DNA from: Dongia_A sp964542425
Lineage (GTDB): Bacteria > Pseudomonadota > Alphaproteobacteria > Dongiales > Dongiaceae
Assembly: GCA_964542425.1 (NCBI GenBank)
Contig: CAZIUB010000075.1
Span: 1-16,494, forward strand
DNA: 16,494 bases
Direction: 5' to 3'
Both the position numbers and the translations under genes were made by a program. Of the stretch, positions 7,519 to 15,239 are shown piece after piece. Under the pieces are notes generated by a model. That model did not search any database. It saw only the letters and a list, made by a program, of their open reading frames with translations, and was not told where the DNA came from. Position 1 is the first letter of the stretch. Every line of letters begins with the position of its first letter.

Positions 7519-8061
7519 CTACGACTGGGATGGCTCCGGCTCTTGCCGGGGCCGGGGCATCCGGCCGGCTTGGGGCCGGTGCATCCAAGATCGGATTTTC
7601 CGCGTGAGCAGCGTGCACGCGATCGCGCCAACCCCACCATCGACTAGAAACCCCATGCTTTTCTCCAGCGCCGGCCCAGCCAGCCAGACATGCGCCAGCG
7701 GGATATAGAATCCAACGACCACGAGGAAAGACGCCGCCGCGGCCACGCCGACGAAAGCCGATATCGCGGTGACGGAAATCTCCGACCTGACGAAACCGGC
7801 CACGGCGCCCACGATACCGCCAGCGATCAGAGCCGGCCAAAATCCGAGCCCATAGGCGAAGAACAAAGTAAAAAGCGTTGCCCAGAAATCCAGGTCGGAA
7901 AACCCGAATGGGCCGGGAAGCCAGCCGCCGGGACCTAGGGATTCGACGACAACGCCGACGAGCGGTCCGAGCGCCACGAAAACGATCGCGTGCAGCACGA
8001 TCGCCCACGCATGGCGATTCCAGTTCAATCGAGGTCGGGGTCCCGCGTCGGCGATCCGCAT
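7519..8061 (-). CDS. Uncharacterised multi-span membrane protein
   Basis: A 180-residue product from ATG 8061. The open frame extends upstream to 8163, but that extra part lies over a relic terminator hairpin and is probably not coding. I do not recognise the family. After a short basic start (MRIADAGPRPRLNWNRHAW) come roughly five hydrophobic segments: about 19-41, 59-76, 77-91, 96-128 (perhaps two spans) and 137-152. It ends with a basic, proline-rich tail (RPQAGRMPRPRQEPEPSQS), probably cytoplasmic. It is Gly/Ala/Val-rich with no catalytic motif. It converges on cusA with a 13-base gap. The gene sits between a copy of the 110-residue gene tail and a groEL relic. In the other copy of that arrangement the corresponding gap is only about 27 bases, so this gene looks inserted into a duplicated junction. 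Confidence 0.65.
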   Translation of the reverse strand: MRIADAGPRPRLNWNRHAWAIVLHAIVFVALGPLVGVVVESLGPGGWLPGPFGFSDLDFWATLFTLFFAYGLGFWPALIAGGIVGAVAGFVRSEISVTAISAFVGVAAAASFLVVVGFYIPLAHVWLAGPALEKSMGFLVDGGVGAIACTLLTRKIRSWMHRPQAGRMPRPRQEPEPSQS

Positions 8062-8135
8062 GAGTCGCTCGGTGAACAGCGTTTCCGGAAACCGGAGCCA
8101 TATCCCATGGCAGCCACTTCCCTGGGCCGAAGCAA

Positions 8136-8168
8136 GAAAAAAGGGGTGCGGGGTTTGCCCCACGTCCC
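8136..8168 (-). terminator. Relic copy of the groEL terminator
   Basis: An imperfect hairpin (8143-8153 with 8158-8168, two wobble pairs and one mismatch, TTTG loop) is followed on the minus strand by a six-T run (8137-8142). It aligns with the intact groEL terminator at 8941-8973 and lies at the same distance from a groEL-like stop codon. It could still stop transcription towards the membrane-protein gene. Confidence 0.6.
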
Positions 8169-8200
8169 TCGGAGTTCAATAAAGATGGGTGGGCTCTGGA

Positions 8201-8262
8201 CTAGAAGTCCATGTCGCCAATGTTGCCCATGGCGCCCATGCCCCCGACCCCTGGCCGCCGGC
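8201..8262 (-). pseudogene. Relic 3' end of a second groEL
   Basis: Read on the minus strand, this piece ends in MGAMGNIGDMDF and a TAG stop, like the C-terminal GGM tail of GroEL in this window (GGMGGMGDMDF). About 20 codons can be followed before the match is lost near 8262. The downstream spacer and terminator hairpin (8136-8200) also match those of the live groEL. It is too short to encode anything useful and is best read as what remains of a duplicated groEL or of a duplicated groEL 3' junction. Confidence 0.75.
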
Positions 8263-8592
8263 CCGATCCCGGGGTGGAAATGCGGCGCATTCGGGCAAAA
8301 AGCGTGGCGCGGCGCCGGCCGATCATGCTGGGCCCTGAGGTCGCGCGTAACCTCATTGCTTGGCGGCGGCAAGAGGTATACGGTTAATATGCGTCGAAAT
8401 GCCCGCAATCCAGGCCGGGTCGCGGCGATTTGCCTCTGGGGTGGGGTCCGAGCGTCAAACGGCGTTGGGGAGGACCCCCTACAAAAAACCCCGTGTATTG
8501 TGGTGGGCTTCACAGCGTGTTCGACAAGCCTCGGTCAACACCAAATCGGCTATTCCGGCGGGAAAATGGGTACACTCTTGGGGAGAATAGCC
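8263..8592. other. Intergenic region between the groEL relic and copy 2 of the 110-residue gene
   Basis: About 330 bases without a convincing gene. Short open frames cross it but have no recognisable content and no good ribosome site. Homology to the upstream region of copy 1 covers only the last 14 or so bases (the ribosome site CTCTTGGGG...GAGAAT). A TACACT hexamer at 8571-8576 could be a -10 element, but no -35 partner was found. It presumably holds the promoter of the gene at 8593. Confidence 0.4.
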
Positions 8593-8925
8593 ATGAACAT
8601 GCAGACCAATATCAAGCATCGCTCGGCCGATTTCCCGGCCGAGACGGACGCGCCCACAGCCGTGAGGACCAGCCTCGCCGATGGCGCCATTGCGCTTGCC
8701 TGGCTTGTGGACAACGCCATCGGCAAGGGCCTGCGCTGCCGTGTGTTGGCGCCCGATGGTCTGGACCATCGCACGGATTTCGTGATCGAGGCCGAGGACA
8801 TCGATTTTGCCAGAAAGCCGCGCCTGGCCGCGCTCGCGGATGGGGGTTTCCGCGTTTCCTGGGTCGAACACGGGTCCGGCGGGTCGCGGATCGAGAGCGA
8901 GGATTTCCACCCGCGCGCGGCCTGA
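8593..8925 (+). CDS. Uncharacterised 110-residue protein, copy 2
   Basis: Paralogue of the product of 159-491, same length, with 25 of 110 residues different. The frame is open far upstream, but ATG 8593 is fixed by the shared MNMQT start and the shared ribosome site (GGGGAGA, six bases before the ATG). The middle (LADGAIALAW, VDNAIGKGLRC) and C-terminus (GGFRVSWVE, RIESEDFHPRA) are best kept; the N-terminal 27 residues vary most. No signal peptide, membrane span or enzyme motif is visible. It converges on groEL with the groESL terminator in between. Its last 36 bases of similarity recur at the end of cusA. The function is unknown, and a cytoplasmic role is inferred only from the lack of targeting signals. 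Confidence 0.8.
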   Translation: MNMQTNIKHRSADFPAETDAPTAVRTSLADGAIALAWLVDNAIGKGLRCRVLAPDGLDHRTDFVIEAEDIDFARKPRLAALADGGFRVSWVEHGSGGSRIESEDFHPRAA

Positions 8926-8940
8926 GTTCCCCGCGCCCAC

Positions 8941-8973
8941 GAAAAAAGGGCCGTGGGAATTACCCCACGGCCC
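8941..8973 (-). terminator. Rho-independent terminator of groESL
   Basis: A perfect 10-bp GC-rich stem (8948-8957 with 8964-8973) and a six-base loop are followed on the minus strand by six T (8942-8947). It lies 31 bases beyond the groEL stop codon. Confidence 0.92.
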
Positions 8974-9004
8974 GTGCAGTTCAAAATAGCGGATTGGGTC
9001 TGGA

Positions 9005-10654
<1,650 letters not shown>

Positions 10655-10710
10655 CTGTTAGTACTCCTTGTTCGCGTGTTTCAGGGGATCGAAGGCGAAA
10701 GACCGCGTGA

Positions 10711-11031
10711 TCACGCGGCCTTCTTCTTGGCAACCGCGGCGCGGCCCTCGATGATGCCGAGGATGTCGGATTCCTTCATGATCAACAGTTCTTCCTCGTC
10801 GATCTTGACCTCGGAACCGGACCATTTGCCGAACAGGATGCGATCGCCGGCCTTGACGTCCAACGGCGTGAGCTTGCCGTCCTCGTTCTTGGTGCCGGCG
10901 CCGGCGGCGATCACTTCGCCTTCCTGCGGCTTTTCCTTGGCGGTGTCTGGGATGATGATACCACCAGTCGTCTTCTCCAGCTGCTCGATCCGGCGCACAA
11001 GTACGCGGTCGTGGAGCGGGCGGAACTTCAT
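10711..11031 (-). CDS. groES: Co-chaperonin GroES (Hsp10)
   Basis: A 106-residue co-chaperonin that caps the GroEL ring. The sequence begins MKFRPLHDRVLVRR, contains the mobile-loop region (EKTTGGIIIPDTAKEKPQ) and ends KESDILGIIEGRAAVAKKKAA, slightly longer than the roughly 95 residues usual for the family because of an Ala/Lys-rich end. The open frame runs further upstream, but ATG 11031 is fixed by homology and by GGAGGA five bases before it. It is the first gene of the groESL operon, behind CIRCE and a heat-shock-type promoter. Confidence 0.98.
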   Translation of the reverse strand: MKFRPLHDRVLVRRIEQLEKTTGGIIIPDTAKEKPQEGEVIAAGAGTKNEDGKLTPLDVKAGDRILFGKWSGSEVKIDEEELLIMKESDILGIIEGRAAVAKKKAA

Positions 11032-11111
11032 GGACTCCTCCGTATGTTGAGAGATGTTGTCGACTTCAAACCGCCGCTGGCGGCACCTTCCGAACCCATT
11101 TTCTAAGCCCG

Positions 11112-11138
11112 TTAGCACTCTCCCTCGGCGAGTGCCAA
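11112..11138 (-). promoter_or_regulatory. CIRCE operator (HrcA binding site) of groESL
   Basis: TTAGCACTC, nine bases, then GAGTGCCAA: the CIRCE inverted repeat with one mismatch from the consensus right arm (GAGTGCTAA). It overlaps the start point expected from the promoter at 11141-11170. HrcA bound here would repress groESL until heat stress, as is known for the element. Confidence 0.93.
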
Positions 11139-11140
11139 GG

Positions 11141-11170
11141 GATGTAGGGCGTATCGCCACCCCCGTCAAG
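11141..11170 (-). promoter_or_regulatory. groESL promoter
   Basis: On the minus strand, CTTGACG (-35; TTGACG at 11164-11169) is followed by a 17-base spacer and TACATC (-10; 11141-11146), inside a CCCTACAT string. This fits both a housekeeping promoter and the alphaproteobacterial sigma-32 pattern (CTTGA...CYTAT-like). The start point would fall inside CIRCE, which fits repression by HrcA. Confidence 0.7.
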
Positions 11171-11220
11171 AGCCGAAACAAGCTGGCAAATTTGGAAATC
11201 TGGCAGCAATTTGCAGCGCT

Positions 11221-11229
11221 GAGTGCTAA
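11221..11229. promoter_or_regulatory. Isolated CIRCE half-site
   Basis: A perfect GAGTGCTAA half-site. The left arm expected nine bases before it (11203-11211) matches only 5 of 9 positions. It lies in the AT-rich region between groES and usg and could be a decayed second CIRCE or chance. Confidence 0.35.
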
Positions 11230-11351
11230 GCTATTGAATAAATTGTGATATTTGTGATTTGTTAAGAATACTGCGGCATGATTCTGCTATGATTGTATGT
11301 GGCGGAATGTCCTAAGCCAGCCGCCGCGCCTTGAGGAAAGCGAGGTCACCA

Positions 11352-11639
11352 ATGTCCGCATCGCCCCTTGTCGTCAGCTCTGGACTGGTCAAGCAGCTCC
11401 GCGATTACCGCCTGACCACGGCCCAGATCCTGTATCACATGCCGGACCACCCGGACCTGCTGCAGACCTTTGTCTGGCAGGATTACGATTTGCAGCCTCG
11501 ATTCCCGGTCTTGCGAAAGTTCCTGAATTTCTGGACCCGGAATTTGGATGGCAAGCTGCATTCCGTGCAAGTGGCCAGTTGTGCCACCATGCATGTGCCG
11601 CAATGGCGCAATGCCCAGGAATTCCTGACGCTGCACTGA
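11352..11639 (+). CDS. usg: Usg-family protein
   Basis: A 95-residue cytoplasmic protein of the Usg family (PF06233), typical of alphaproteobacteria. Its molecular role is not established. The family signature is clear: LTTAQILYHMPDHPDLLQTF, then WQDYDLQPRFPVLRKFLNFW and GKLHSVQVA. Starting at ATG 11352 gives the usual length; GAGG at 11342-11345 is a plausible ribosome site. An in-frame alternative start at 11331 would add seven residues. The gene is divergent from groES; the AT-rich region from about 11223 to 11300 (with TATGAT at 11288-11293) probably holds its promoter. It is followed by yqaA, dsbB and coq7 on the same strand. Confidence 0.9.
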   Translation: MSASPLVVSSGLVKQLRDYRLTTAQILYHMPDHPDLLQTFVWQDYDLQPRFPVLRKFLNFWTRNLDGKLHSVQVASCATMHVPQWRNAQEFLTLH

Positions 11640-11750
11640 TCGGGCGAGCGTTTCCAGTAGGCGTCCCCCCCTGGGGCCGGCTTGCGGGGGTTCGTGCCGC
11701 CTGATACATCTTCGGCCCCCTTCCCAACCATTGCCCCTGGTCACCCTCCC

Positions 11751-12332
11751 TTGCTGCGGCGCCTCTATGACTGGGTGATGGATCTGGCGCATCGGCCCAA
11801 CGCCGGCATCTGGCTGGCATTGGTCAGTTTCGCCGAGAGCTCGTTCTTCCCCATTCCCCCGGACGTCATGCTGGTGCCGATGGTGTTGGCCAACCGGCAC
11901 AAGGCCTTTCGCATCGCCGCCATTTGCCTGGCGGCCTCGGTCGCGGGCGGCATCGTCGGCTACGCGATCGGCTATGGCCTCTATGAATCGCTGGGGCGTT
12001 GGCTGGTCGCGATCTATGGCATGGAAAACGGCATGGCCGAGTTCCAGGCCATGTTCGACGAGTACGGGTTGTGGGTGATCCTGATCAAGGGATTGACGCC
12101 GATCCCCTACAAGATCGTCACCATCGCCTCGGGCGTCGCCGCCTTCAACCTGCCGATCTTCATCCTGGCCTCGATCGCGACCAGGGGGGCGCGCTTTTTC
12201 CTGGTGGCGGCACTGCTTTATCGCTTCGGCGAACCGATCCGCGAATTCATCGAACGGCGCCTGACGCTGGTCACCACGCTCTTCGTGGTCGCGCTGGTGG
12301 GTGGGTTTGTTGTGCTTGAATTCGTGCTCTAA
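11751..12332 (+). CDS. yqaA: YqaA/DedA-like (VTT domain) inner-membrane protein
   Basis: A 193-residue membrane protein of the SNARE-associated/VTT superfamily, YqaA branch. Relatives of the DedA group are linked to membrane lipid handling and envelope homeostasis, but the role of this branch is unclear. The signature FAESSFFPIPPDVMLVPMVL is present, with further spans around ICLAASVAGGIVGYAIGYGL and the C-terminal VALVGGFVVLEFVL, and the loop GLTPIPYKIVTIASG. The start is uncertain: TTG 11751 gives the MLRRLYDW beginning seen in relatives, TTG 11682 would add 23 residues, and ATG 11778 would remove nine. None has a good ribosome site. Three bases separate it from dsbB, so the two are surely co-transcribed. 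Confidence 0.88.
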   Translation: MLRRLYDWVMDLAHRPNAGIWLALVSFAESSFFPIPPDVMLVPMVLANRHKAFRIAAICLAASVAGGIVGYAIGYGLYESLGRWLVAIYGMENGMAEFQAMFDEYGLWVILIKGLTPIPYKIVTIASGVAAFNLPIFILASIATRGARFFLVAALLYRFGEPIREFIERRLTLVTTLFVVALVGGFVVLEFVL

Positions 12333-12335
12333 GTC

Positions 12336-12851
12336 ATGACCCGGCGCCATGAGAATCTGATCCCGCCCCATTCGGTCCCCTGGCTCGCGGGTCTGGCGGC
12401 GCTGGGGGCGTTGTGCGTGGCCTGGATCGGGCAATACGGCTTTGGCCTGGCGCCATGCGAGTTGTGCGTTTGGCAGCGCTACGGATATTGGGCGGCGATC
12501 GGTGTTGCCGTTATCGCCTGTTTGCCAGCCAGGCAATCGCGGGCGCGCGTGCTCGCCAGCGCCTTGCTGGCGCTGACCTTTCTGGCGGTCGCCGCGATCG
12601 CGTTGTTCCACGCCGGCGTTGAATACCAGTGGTGGCGAGGCTTCACCAGCTGCGCCGGCGATCTGGGCCAGGGCCAGAGCGTCGCCGATATCCTGGCGGC
12701 GATCGAGAACGCACCCATCGTGCGCTGCGACGAGCCCGCCTTCCTGTTGTTCGGTGTGTCCATGGCGGGTTACAATTTCCTCTATGCCCTGGGCTTGGCA
12801 ACCTTCGCGGCCTGGGGTGTGGTCAGTACCCACCGTCGTGAGACTAGTTGA
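12336..12851 (+). CDS. dsbB: DsbB-family disulfide bond formation protein
   Basis: A 171-residue inner-membrane quinone reductase of the DsbB family, which re-oxidises a DsbA-type periplasmic oxidase and passes electrons to ubiquinone. Four hydrophobic spans are visible (about 14-33, 50-65, 71-92 and 136-162). The first redox pair is APCELCVWQR (Cys41 and Cys44), the second is Cys106 (FTSCAGD) and Cys131 (VRCDEPAF), both on periplasmic loops. It starts three bases after the YqaA stop. Its need for ubiquinone gives a loose functional link to coq7 downstream. In E. coli the equivalent first pair is Cys41/Cys44. Confidence 0.93.
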   Translation: MTRRHENLIPPHSVPWLAGLAALGALCVAWIGQYGFGLAPCELCVWQRYGYWAAIGVAVIACLPARQSRARVLASALLALTFLAVAAIALFHAGVEYQWWRGFTSCAGDLGQGQSVADILAAIENAPIVRCDEPAFLLFGVSMAGYNFLYALGLATFAAWGVVSTHRRETS

Positions 12852-12864
12852 TTCGGAAATCCGA

Positions 12865-12886
12865 CCCGCCGGTACGCGACGGCGGG
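12865..12886 (+). terminator. GC-rich hairpin after dsbB
   Basis: A 7-bp all-GC stem (12865-12871 with 12880-12886) with an eight-base loop lies 13 bases after the dsbB stop. There is no T-run after it, so it may only slow transcription or protect the RNA end. Confidence 0.35.
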
Positions 12887-12982
12887 TACCATCATTGGGT
12901 AACATGGGGGCCAACTTTCGTGGAAGCAACCGAGCGTTTCGTGTATCACGCTTTTTTTTAAAGTCGGCACTGGGAGCCGCCC

Positions 12983-13549
12983 GTGAGCGAGCAGAATTTG
13001 GAATCGACCGCCGCGAGACGCCTGCCCGGCGATTTGACGCGCGAGCAATTGGTCGAGCGCATCATCCGCGTCGATCATGCCGGCGAATTGGGTGCCAGGC
13101 GCATCTACGAGGGCCAGCTCGCGATCCTCAAGGGAAGGGCCGAGGCCCGCCCGATCGAACACATGTATCGCCAGGAACTGGAGCATCTGAAGGCATTCGA
13201 GGGATTGATCGCGGAACGGCGGGCGAGGCCGAGCGCGCTCTACCCGCTATGGCACGCGGCCGGATTCGCACTCGGTGCCGCGACCGCGCTTCTGGGACCC
13301 AAGGCCGCGATGGCCTGCACCGTCGCCGTGGAGGAAGTGATCGACGAGCACTATCGCGCGCAATCGCTGCAATTGGGCGAAGACGAGGCGCCCCTGAAGG
13401 CGCGCATCGACAAGTTCCGCGCCGAGGAATTGGAGCATCGCGACATCGGGTTGGCGCACGGCGCGAGCGAGGCGCCGGGCTATGAACTGCTGAAAGGTGC
13501 CATCAAGATGGGTTCGCGCCTCGCCATCTGGCTGGCGGAGCGGGTATGA
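12983..13549 (+). CDS. coq7: Demethoxyubiquinone hydroxylase, di-iron type (Coq7)
   Basis: A 188-residue membrane-associated monooxygenase that hydroxylates demethoxyubiquinone in the late steps of ubiquinone synthesis. The di-iron ligands of the family are all present: Glu35 (DHAGELGARRIYEGQ), Glu65 and His68 (ELEH), Glu117/118 (AVEEVIDEHY), Glu149 and His152 (EELEHRDIG). The start is GTG 12983 with GGGAG seven bases upstream. The protein ends LAIWLAERV. Thirteen bases after the stop begins a palindromic repeat element, and beyond it lies a second version of the coq7 end (IWLAERI, 13707-13730). The live 3' end may thus have been replaced or duplicated by recombination, without loss of coding potential. 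Confidence 0.96.
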   Translation: MSEQNLESTAARRLPGDLTREQLVERIIRVDHAGELGARRIYEGQLAILKGRAEARPIEHMYRQELEHLKAFEGLIAERRARPSALYPLWHAAGFALGAATALLGPKAAMACTVAVEEVIDEHYRAQSLQLGEDEAPLKARIDKFRAEELEHRDIGLAHGASEAPGYELLKGAIKMGSRLAIWLAERV

Positions 13550-13557
13550 GACCCCAA

Positions 13558-13704
13558 GAAAAGGGGACGCTACCCTTTTCTCTAAAGAAAAGAAAGAAAC
13601 GAGGACGCTACCCTTTTCTCTCTACCCTTTTCTCTATTCTTCTCCCTCTTCCTTTTCCAGCTTTCCCCCCGAACGTGAGGGAAAAAGGGTAGCGTCCCCT
13701 TTTC
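13558..13704. repeat. Palindromic repeat element (REP-like) behind coq7
   Basis: A 22-base unit with arms AAAAGGG and CCCTTTT around a GACGCTA loop occurs at 13558-13579. A near copy is at 13601-13617, a partial one (TACCCTTTT) at 13623-13631, and an exact inverted copy at 13683-13704. The middle is pyrimidine-rich on the plus strand. Each unit can fold alone, and the outer units can pair over the whole element. The T-runs of the units could serve as terminators for the convergent coq7 and dcd genes. Short GGGGAC-containing palindromes of this kind resemble repeats mobilised by REP-associated transposases; no such gene is in the window. Confidence 0.75.
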
Positions 13705-13706
13705 CT

Positions 13707-13730
13707 ATCTGGCTCGCCGAGCGCATATAG
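13707..13730 (+). pseudogene. Displaced second copy of the coq7 3' end
   Basis: Eight codons reading IWLAERI and a TAG stop mirror the live coq7 end IWLAERV with TGA (13526-13549). Six of 24 bases differ: three at silent third positions, one at the Val/Ile change and two in the stop codon. The stop ends two bases before the last codon of the convergent dCTP deaminase gene, as expected if this was once the real end of coq7. Confidence 0.65.
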
Positions 13731-13732
13731 GT

Positions 13733-14911
13733 TCAGGCCGTTACCGGCTTGAACTGTTTGGCCAGCGCCAAGCCCTGGCTCTGATAGTTCGAGCCAAGAT
13801 TGACGCCGTAGAGCCGATCGGGCCGGGCAGCCATTCGTTCGTAGCGCAGCCACCCCACCGTCTGGCCGTGCTCGAGCATGAATGGGACTTCATGCGAGCG
13901 CACTTCCAGCACGGCCTTCGCCCCTTGGGTCCCCGGCCCCCAGCCGAAGCCCGGATCGAAGAAGCCGGCGTAATGCACCCGATACTCGCCCACCGAGGTG
14001 TCGTAGGCGATCATCTCGGCGGCGTAATCGGGCGGGATTTTCACCGATTCGCGCGTCGCCAGAATGTAGAAATCATTGGGATCCAGAATGAGCGACCCCT
14101 TGTCGTGGCGATACAGAATGGGTTCCCAGAAATCCAGCGCGTCGTAATGGCGAATCTTGTCAAGGTCGATCCAATCGGAGTATTTCTTGGCCCGGAACCC
14201 GACCGGCATGGTGTTGCCTTCGCCACGCAAATCGATGGTCACGCCCAATTTTCGTTCCGCCGCCCACAGCGCGCCTTCCGAGACCGTGCCATGCACGAGC
14301 TCTCCCCGGTCATGAAGGTCCTCCAATACGGACATGGCAATGACTGGCGCGCCGCGACGGAACCGAATCTGGTTGAGACGCGATCCCTCCCGAACCCGAA
14401 CGCTAAAAGCACGCGGCGCGATCTCGACATAGAGCGGCCCGGAATATCCTTGAGGAACCGTGTCAAAGGTCGCGCCGCGATCGACGATCAACCGGGTCAG
14501 GATATCGAGGCGCCCGGTCGAGCTTTTTGGATTGGCAAATCCGCTCACCTTGCCACGAAGGTCCAGGCGCTCCATCAATCGAACCAGATAGACGCAACCC
14601 CGCTCCAGGACCGCGCCCTCCTTGAGATCGATCGCGTAGGCGTTCAGTTCCTTGAGCCTGGCCTCGACGGTCAGATCGGGCCCGGGCAGGAAGCTCGCGC
14701 GGACCCGATAGGCTCTCGAGCCGAGTCTCAAATCCAGGCTGGCCGGCTGCACTTGGTCCCGATCGATATCGGGCATCCCTGAGATTTCCTTCTCACGCAG
14801 CATTGTGTTGATTGCCTGAAACGGCAAGATGCCGGTGCGCGCGGCCAGGGGAGCGCCCGTCTCGGCGCCGAGCTCACTTTCCGAAAACAATGTGCCCACC
14901 ACTTCCGACAT
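13733..14911 (-). CDS. dcd: 2'-deoxycytidine 5'-triphosphate deaminase (two-domain type)
   Basis: A 392-residue cytoplasmic enzyme of the long dCTP deaminase family (PF06559), which turns dCTP into dUTP for thymidylate synthesis. It is about twice the length of the E. coli enzyme because it has two related dUTPase-fold halves. The first half carries NPKSSTGRLDILTRLIVDRG and the second DPGFGWGPGTQGAKAVLEVR followed by VPFMLEHGQTVGWL, which match the SSxGR and the catalytic-Glu/GQ regions of the family. The start may be ATG 14911 or GTG 14914 directly before it; GAGGAA stands 12 or 9 bases upstream, so the GTG is also credible. It converges on coq7. Two DnaA boxes lie 115-180 bases before its start. 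Confidence 0.92.
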   Translation of the reverse strand: MSEVVGTLFSESELGAETGAPLAARTGILPFQAINTMLREKEISGMPDIDRDQVQPASLDLRLGSRAYRVRASFLPGPDLTVEARLKELNAYAIDLKEGAVLERGCVYLVRLMERLDLRGKVSGFANPKSSTGRLDILTRLIVDRGATFDTVPQGYSGPLYVEIAPRAFSVRVREGSRLNQIRFRRGAPVIAMSVLEDLHDRGELVHGTVSEGALWAAERKLGVTIDLRGEGNTMPVGFRAKKYSDWIDLDKIRHYDALDFWEPILYRHDKGSLILDPNDFYILATRESVKIPPDYAAEMIAYDTSVGEYRVHYAGFFDPGFGWGPGTQGAKAVLEVRSHEVPFMLEHGQTVGWLRYERMAARPDRLYGVNLGSNYQSQGLALAKQFKPVTA

Positions 14912-15026
14912 CACAATCGTTCGTTCCTCACGGGGCGCGGGCCGCGCCCGAAGCGCGATACAACAGTAATTTCAGCGTCAAATCAAACGCATGGGATCCA
15001 GAATGCCGACGCAATCATCCACCGAC

Positions 15027-15035
15027 TTATCCACA
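15027..15035 (+). promoter_or_regulatory. DnaA box (perfect)
   Basis: TTATCCACA, identical to the strong DnaA-box consensus. A degenerate relative (TCATCCACC) ends just upstream, at 15015-15023. It lies in the dcd upstream region. Confidence 0.6.
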
Positions 15036-15078
15036 GCTCTTGCATCTCGCAACCCATCAAGGCACAAAGAAGCGCGAG

Positions 15079-15087
15079 TTATCCACA
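15079..15087 (+). promoter_or_regulatory. DnaA box (perfect)
   Basis: A second TTATCCACA, in the same orientation and 52 bases from the first (about five helical turns), so two DnaA molecules would bind the same face of the DNA. Confidence 0.6.
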
Positions 15088-15239
15088 TGACCAACAGGGC
15101 GCGCCGACGCAATCATGATGATGGCGGGGGTCAGGCTTGGCTCGCCGCCGGCCGAGCGGAAGCCGACCCACCCTCGCGGCTTGCTTGAAGGCCGGCACCC
15201 GCGCAAGTAAGCAATATCAATCACATCCTGGAGGACAAA

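Larger units (their letters stand above)
14915..15239. other. Divergent intergenic region between dcd and a short-chain dehydrogenase
   Basis: About 325 bases without a credible gene. It contains two perfect DnaA boxes, a degenerate third one, a 14-base direct repeat (15005-15018 and 15103-15116, GCCGACGCAATCAT) and, at its right end, the ribosome site of the next gene (GGAGGA). The stretch 14960-15000 is less GC-rich than its surroundings. Promoters for both flanking genes must lie here, but no clear -35/-10 pair was found. Confidence 0.5.

Noticed and set aside
8360..8590. Small open frame (76 codons) in the gap before copy 2 of the 110-residue gene
   Set aside because: No ribosome site, no motif, and it overlaps the likely promoter region of the next gene.
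7990..8592. Upstream extension of the 110-residue protein copy 2 to 311 residues
   Set aside because: It reads through the groEL relic and the relic terminator, while copy 1 and the ribosome site fix the start at 8593.
11346..12929. A 527-codon open frame on the minus strand across usg, yqaA and dsbB
   Set aside because: It spans three well-supported genes on the other strand and has shadow-like composition (Gln/Arg/His/Asp-rich).
13558..13704. A CRISPR array
   Set aside because: The repeats are palindromic, differ in spacing and orientation, and have no regular unique spacers or cas genes nearby.
14941..15120. A definite chromosomal origin (oriC)
   Set aside because: Only two perfect DnaA boxes, no clear AT-rich unwinding element and no origin-linked genes are visible, so it is kept as a hypothesis only.
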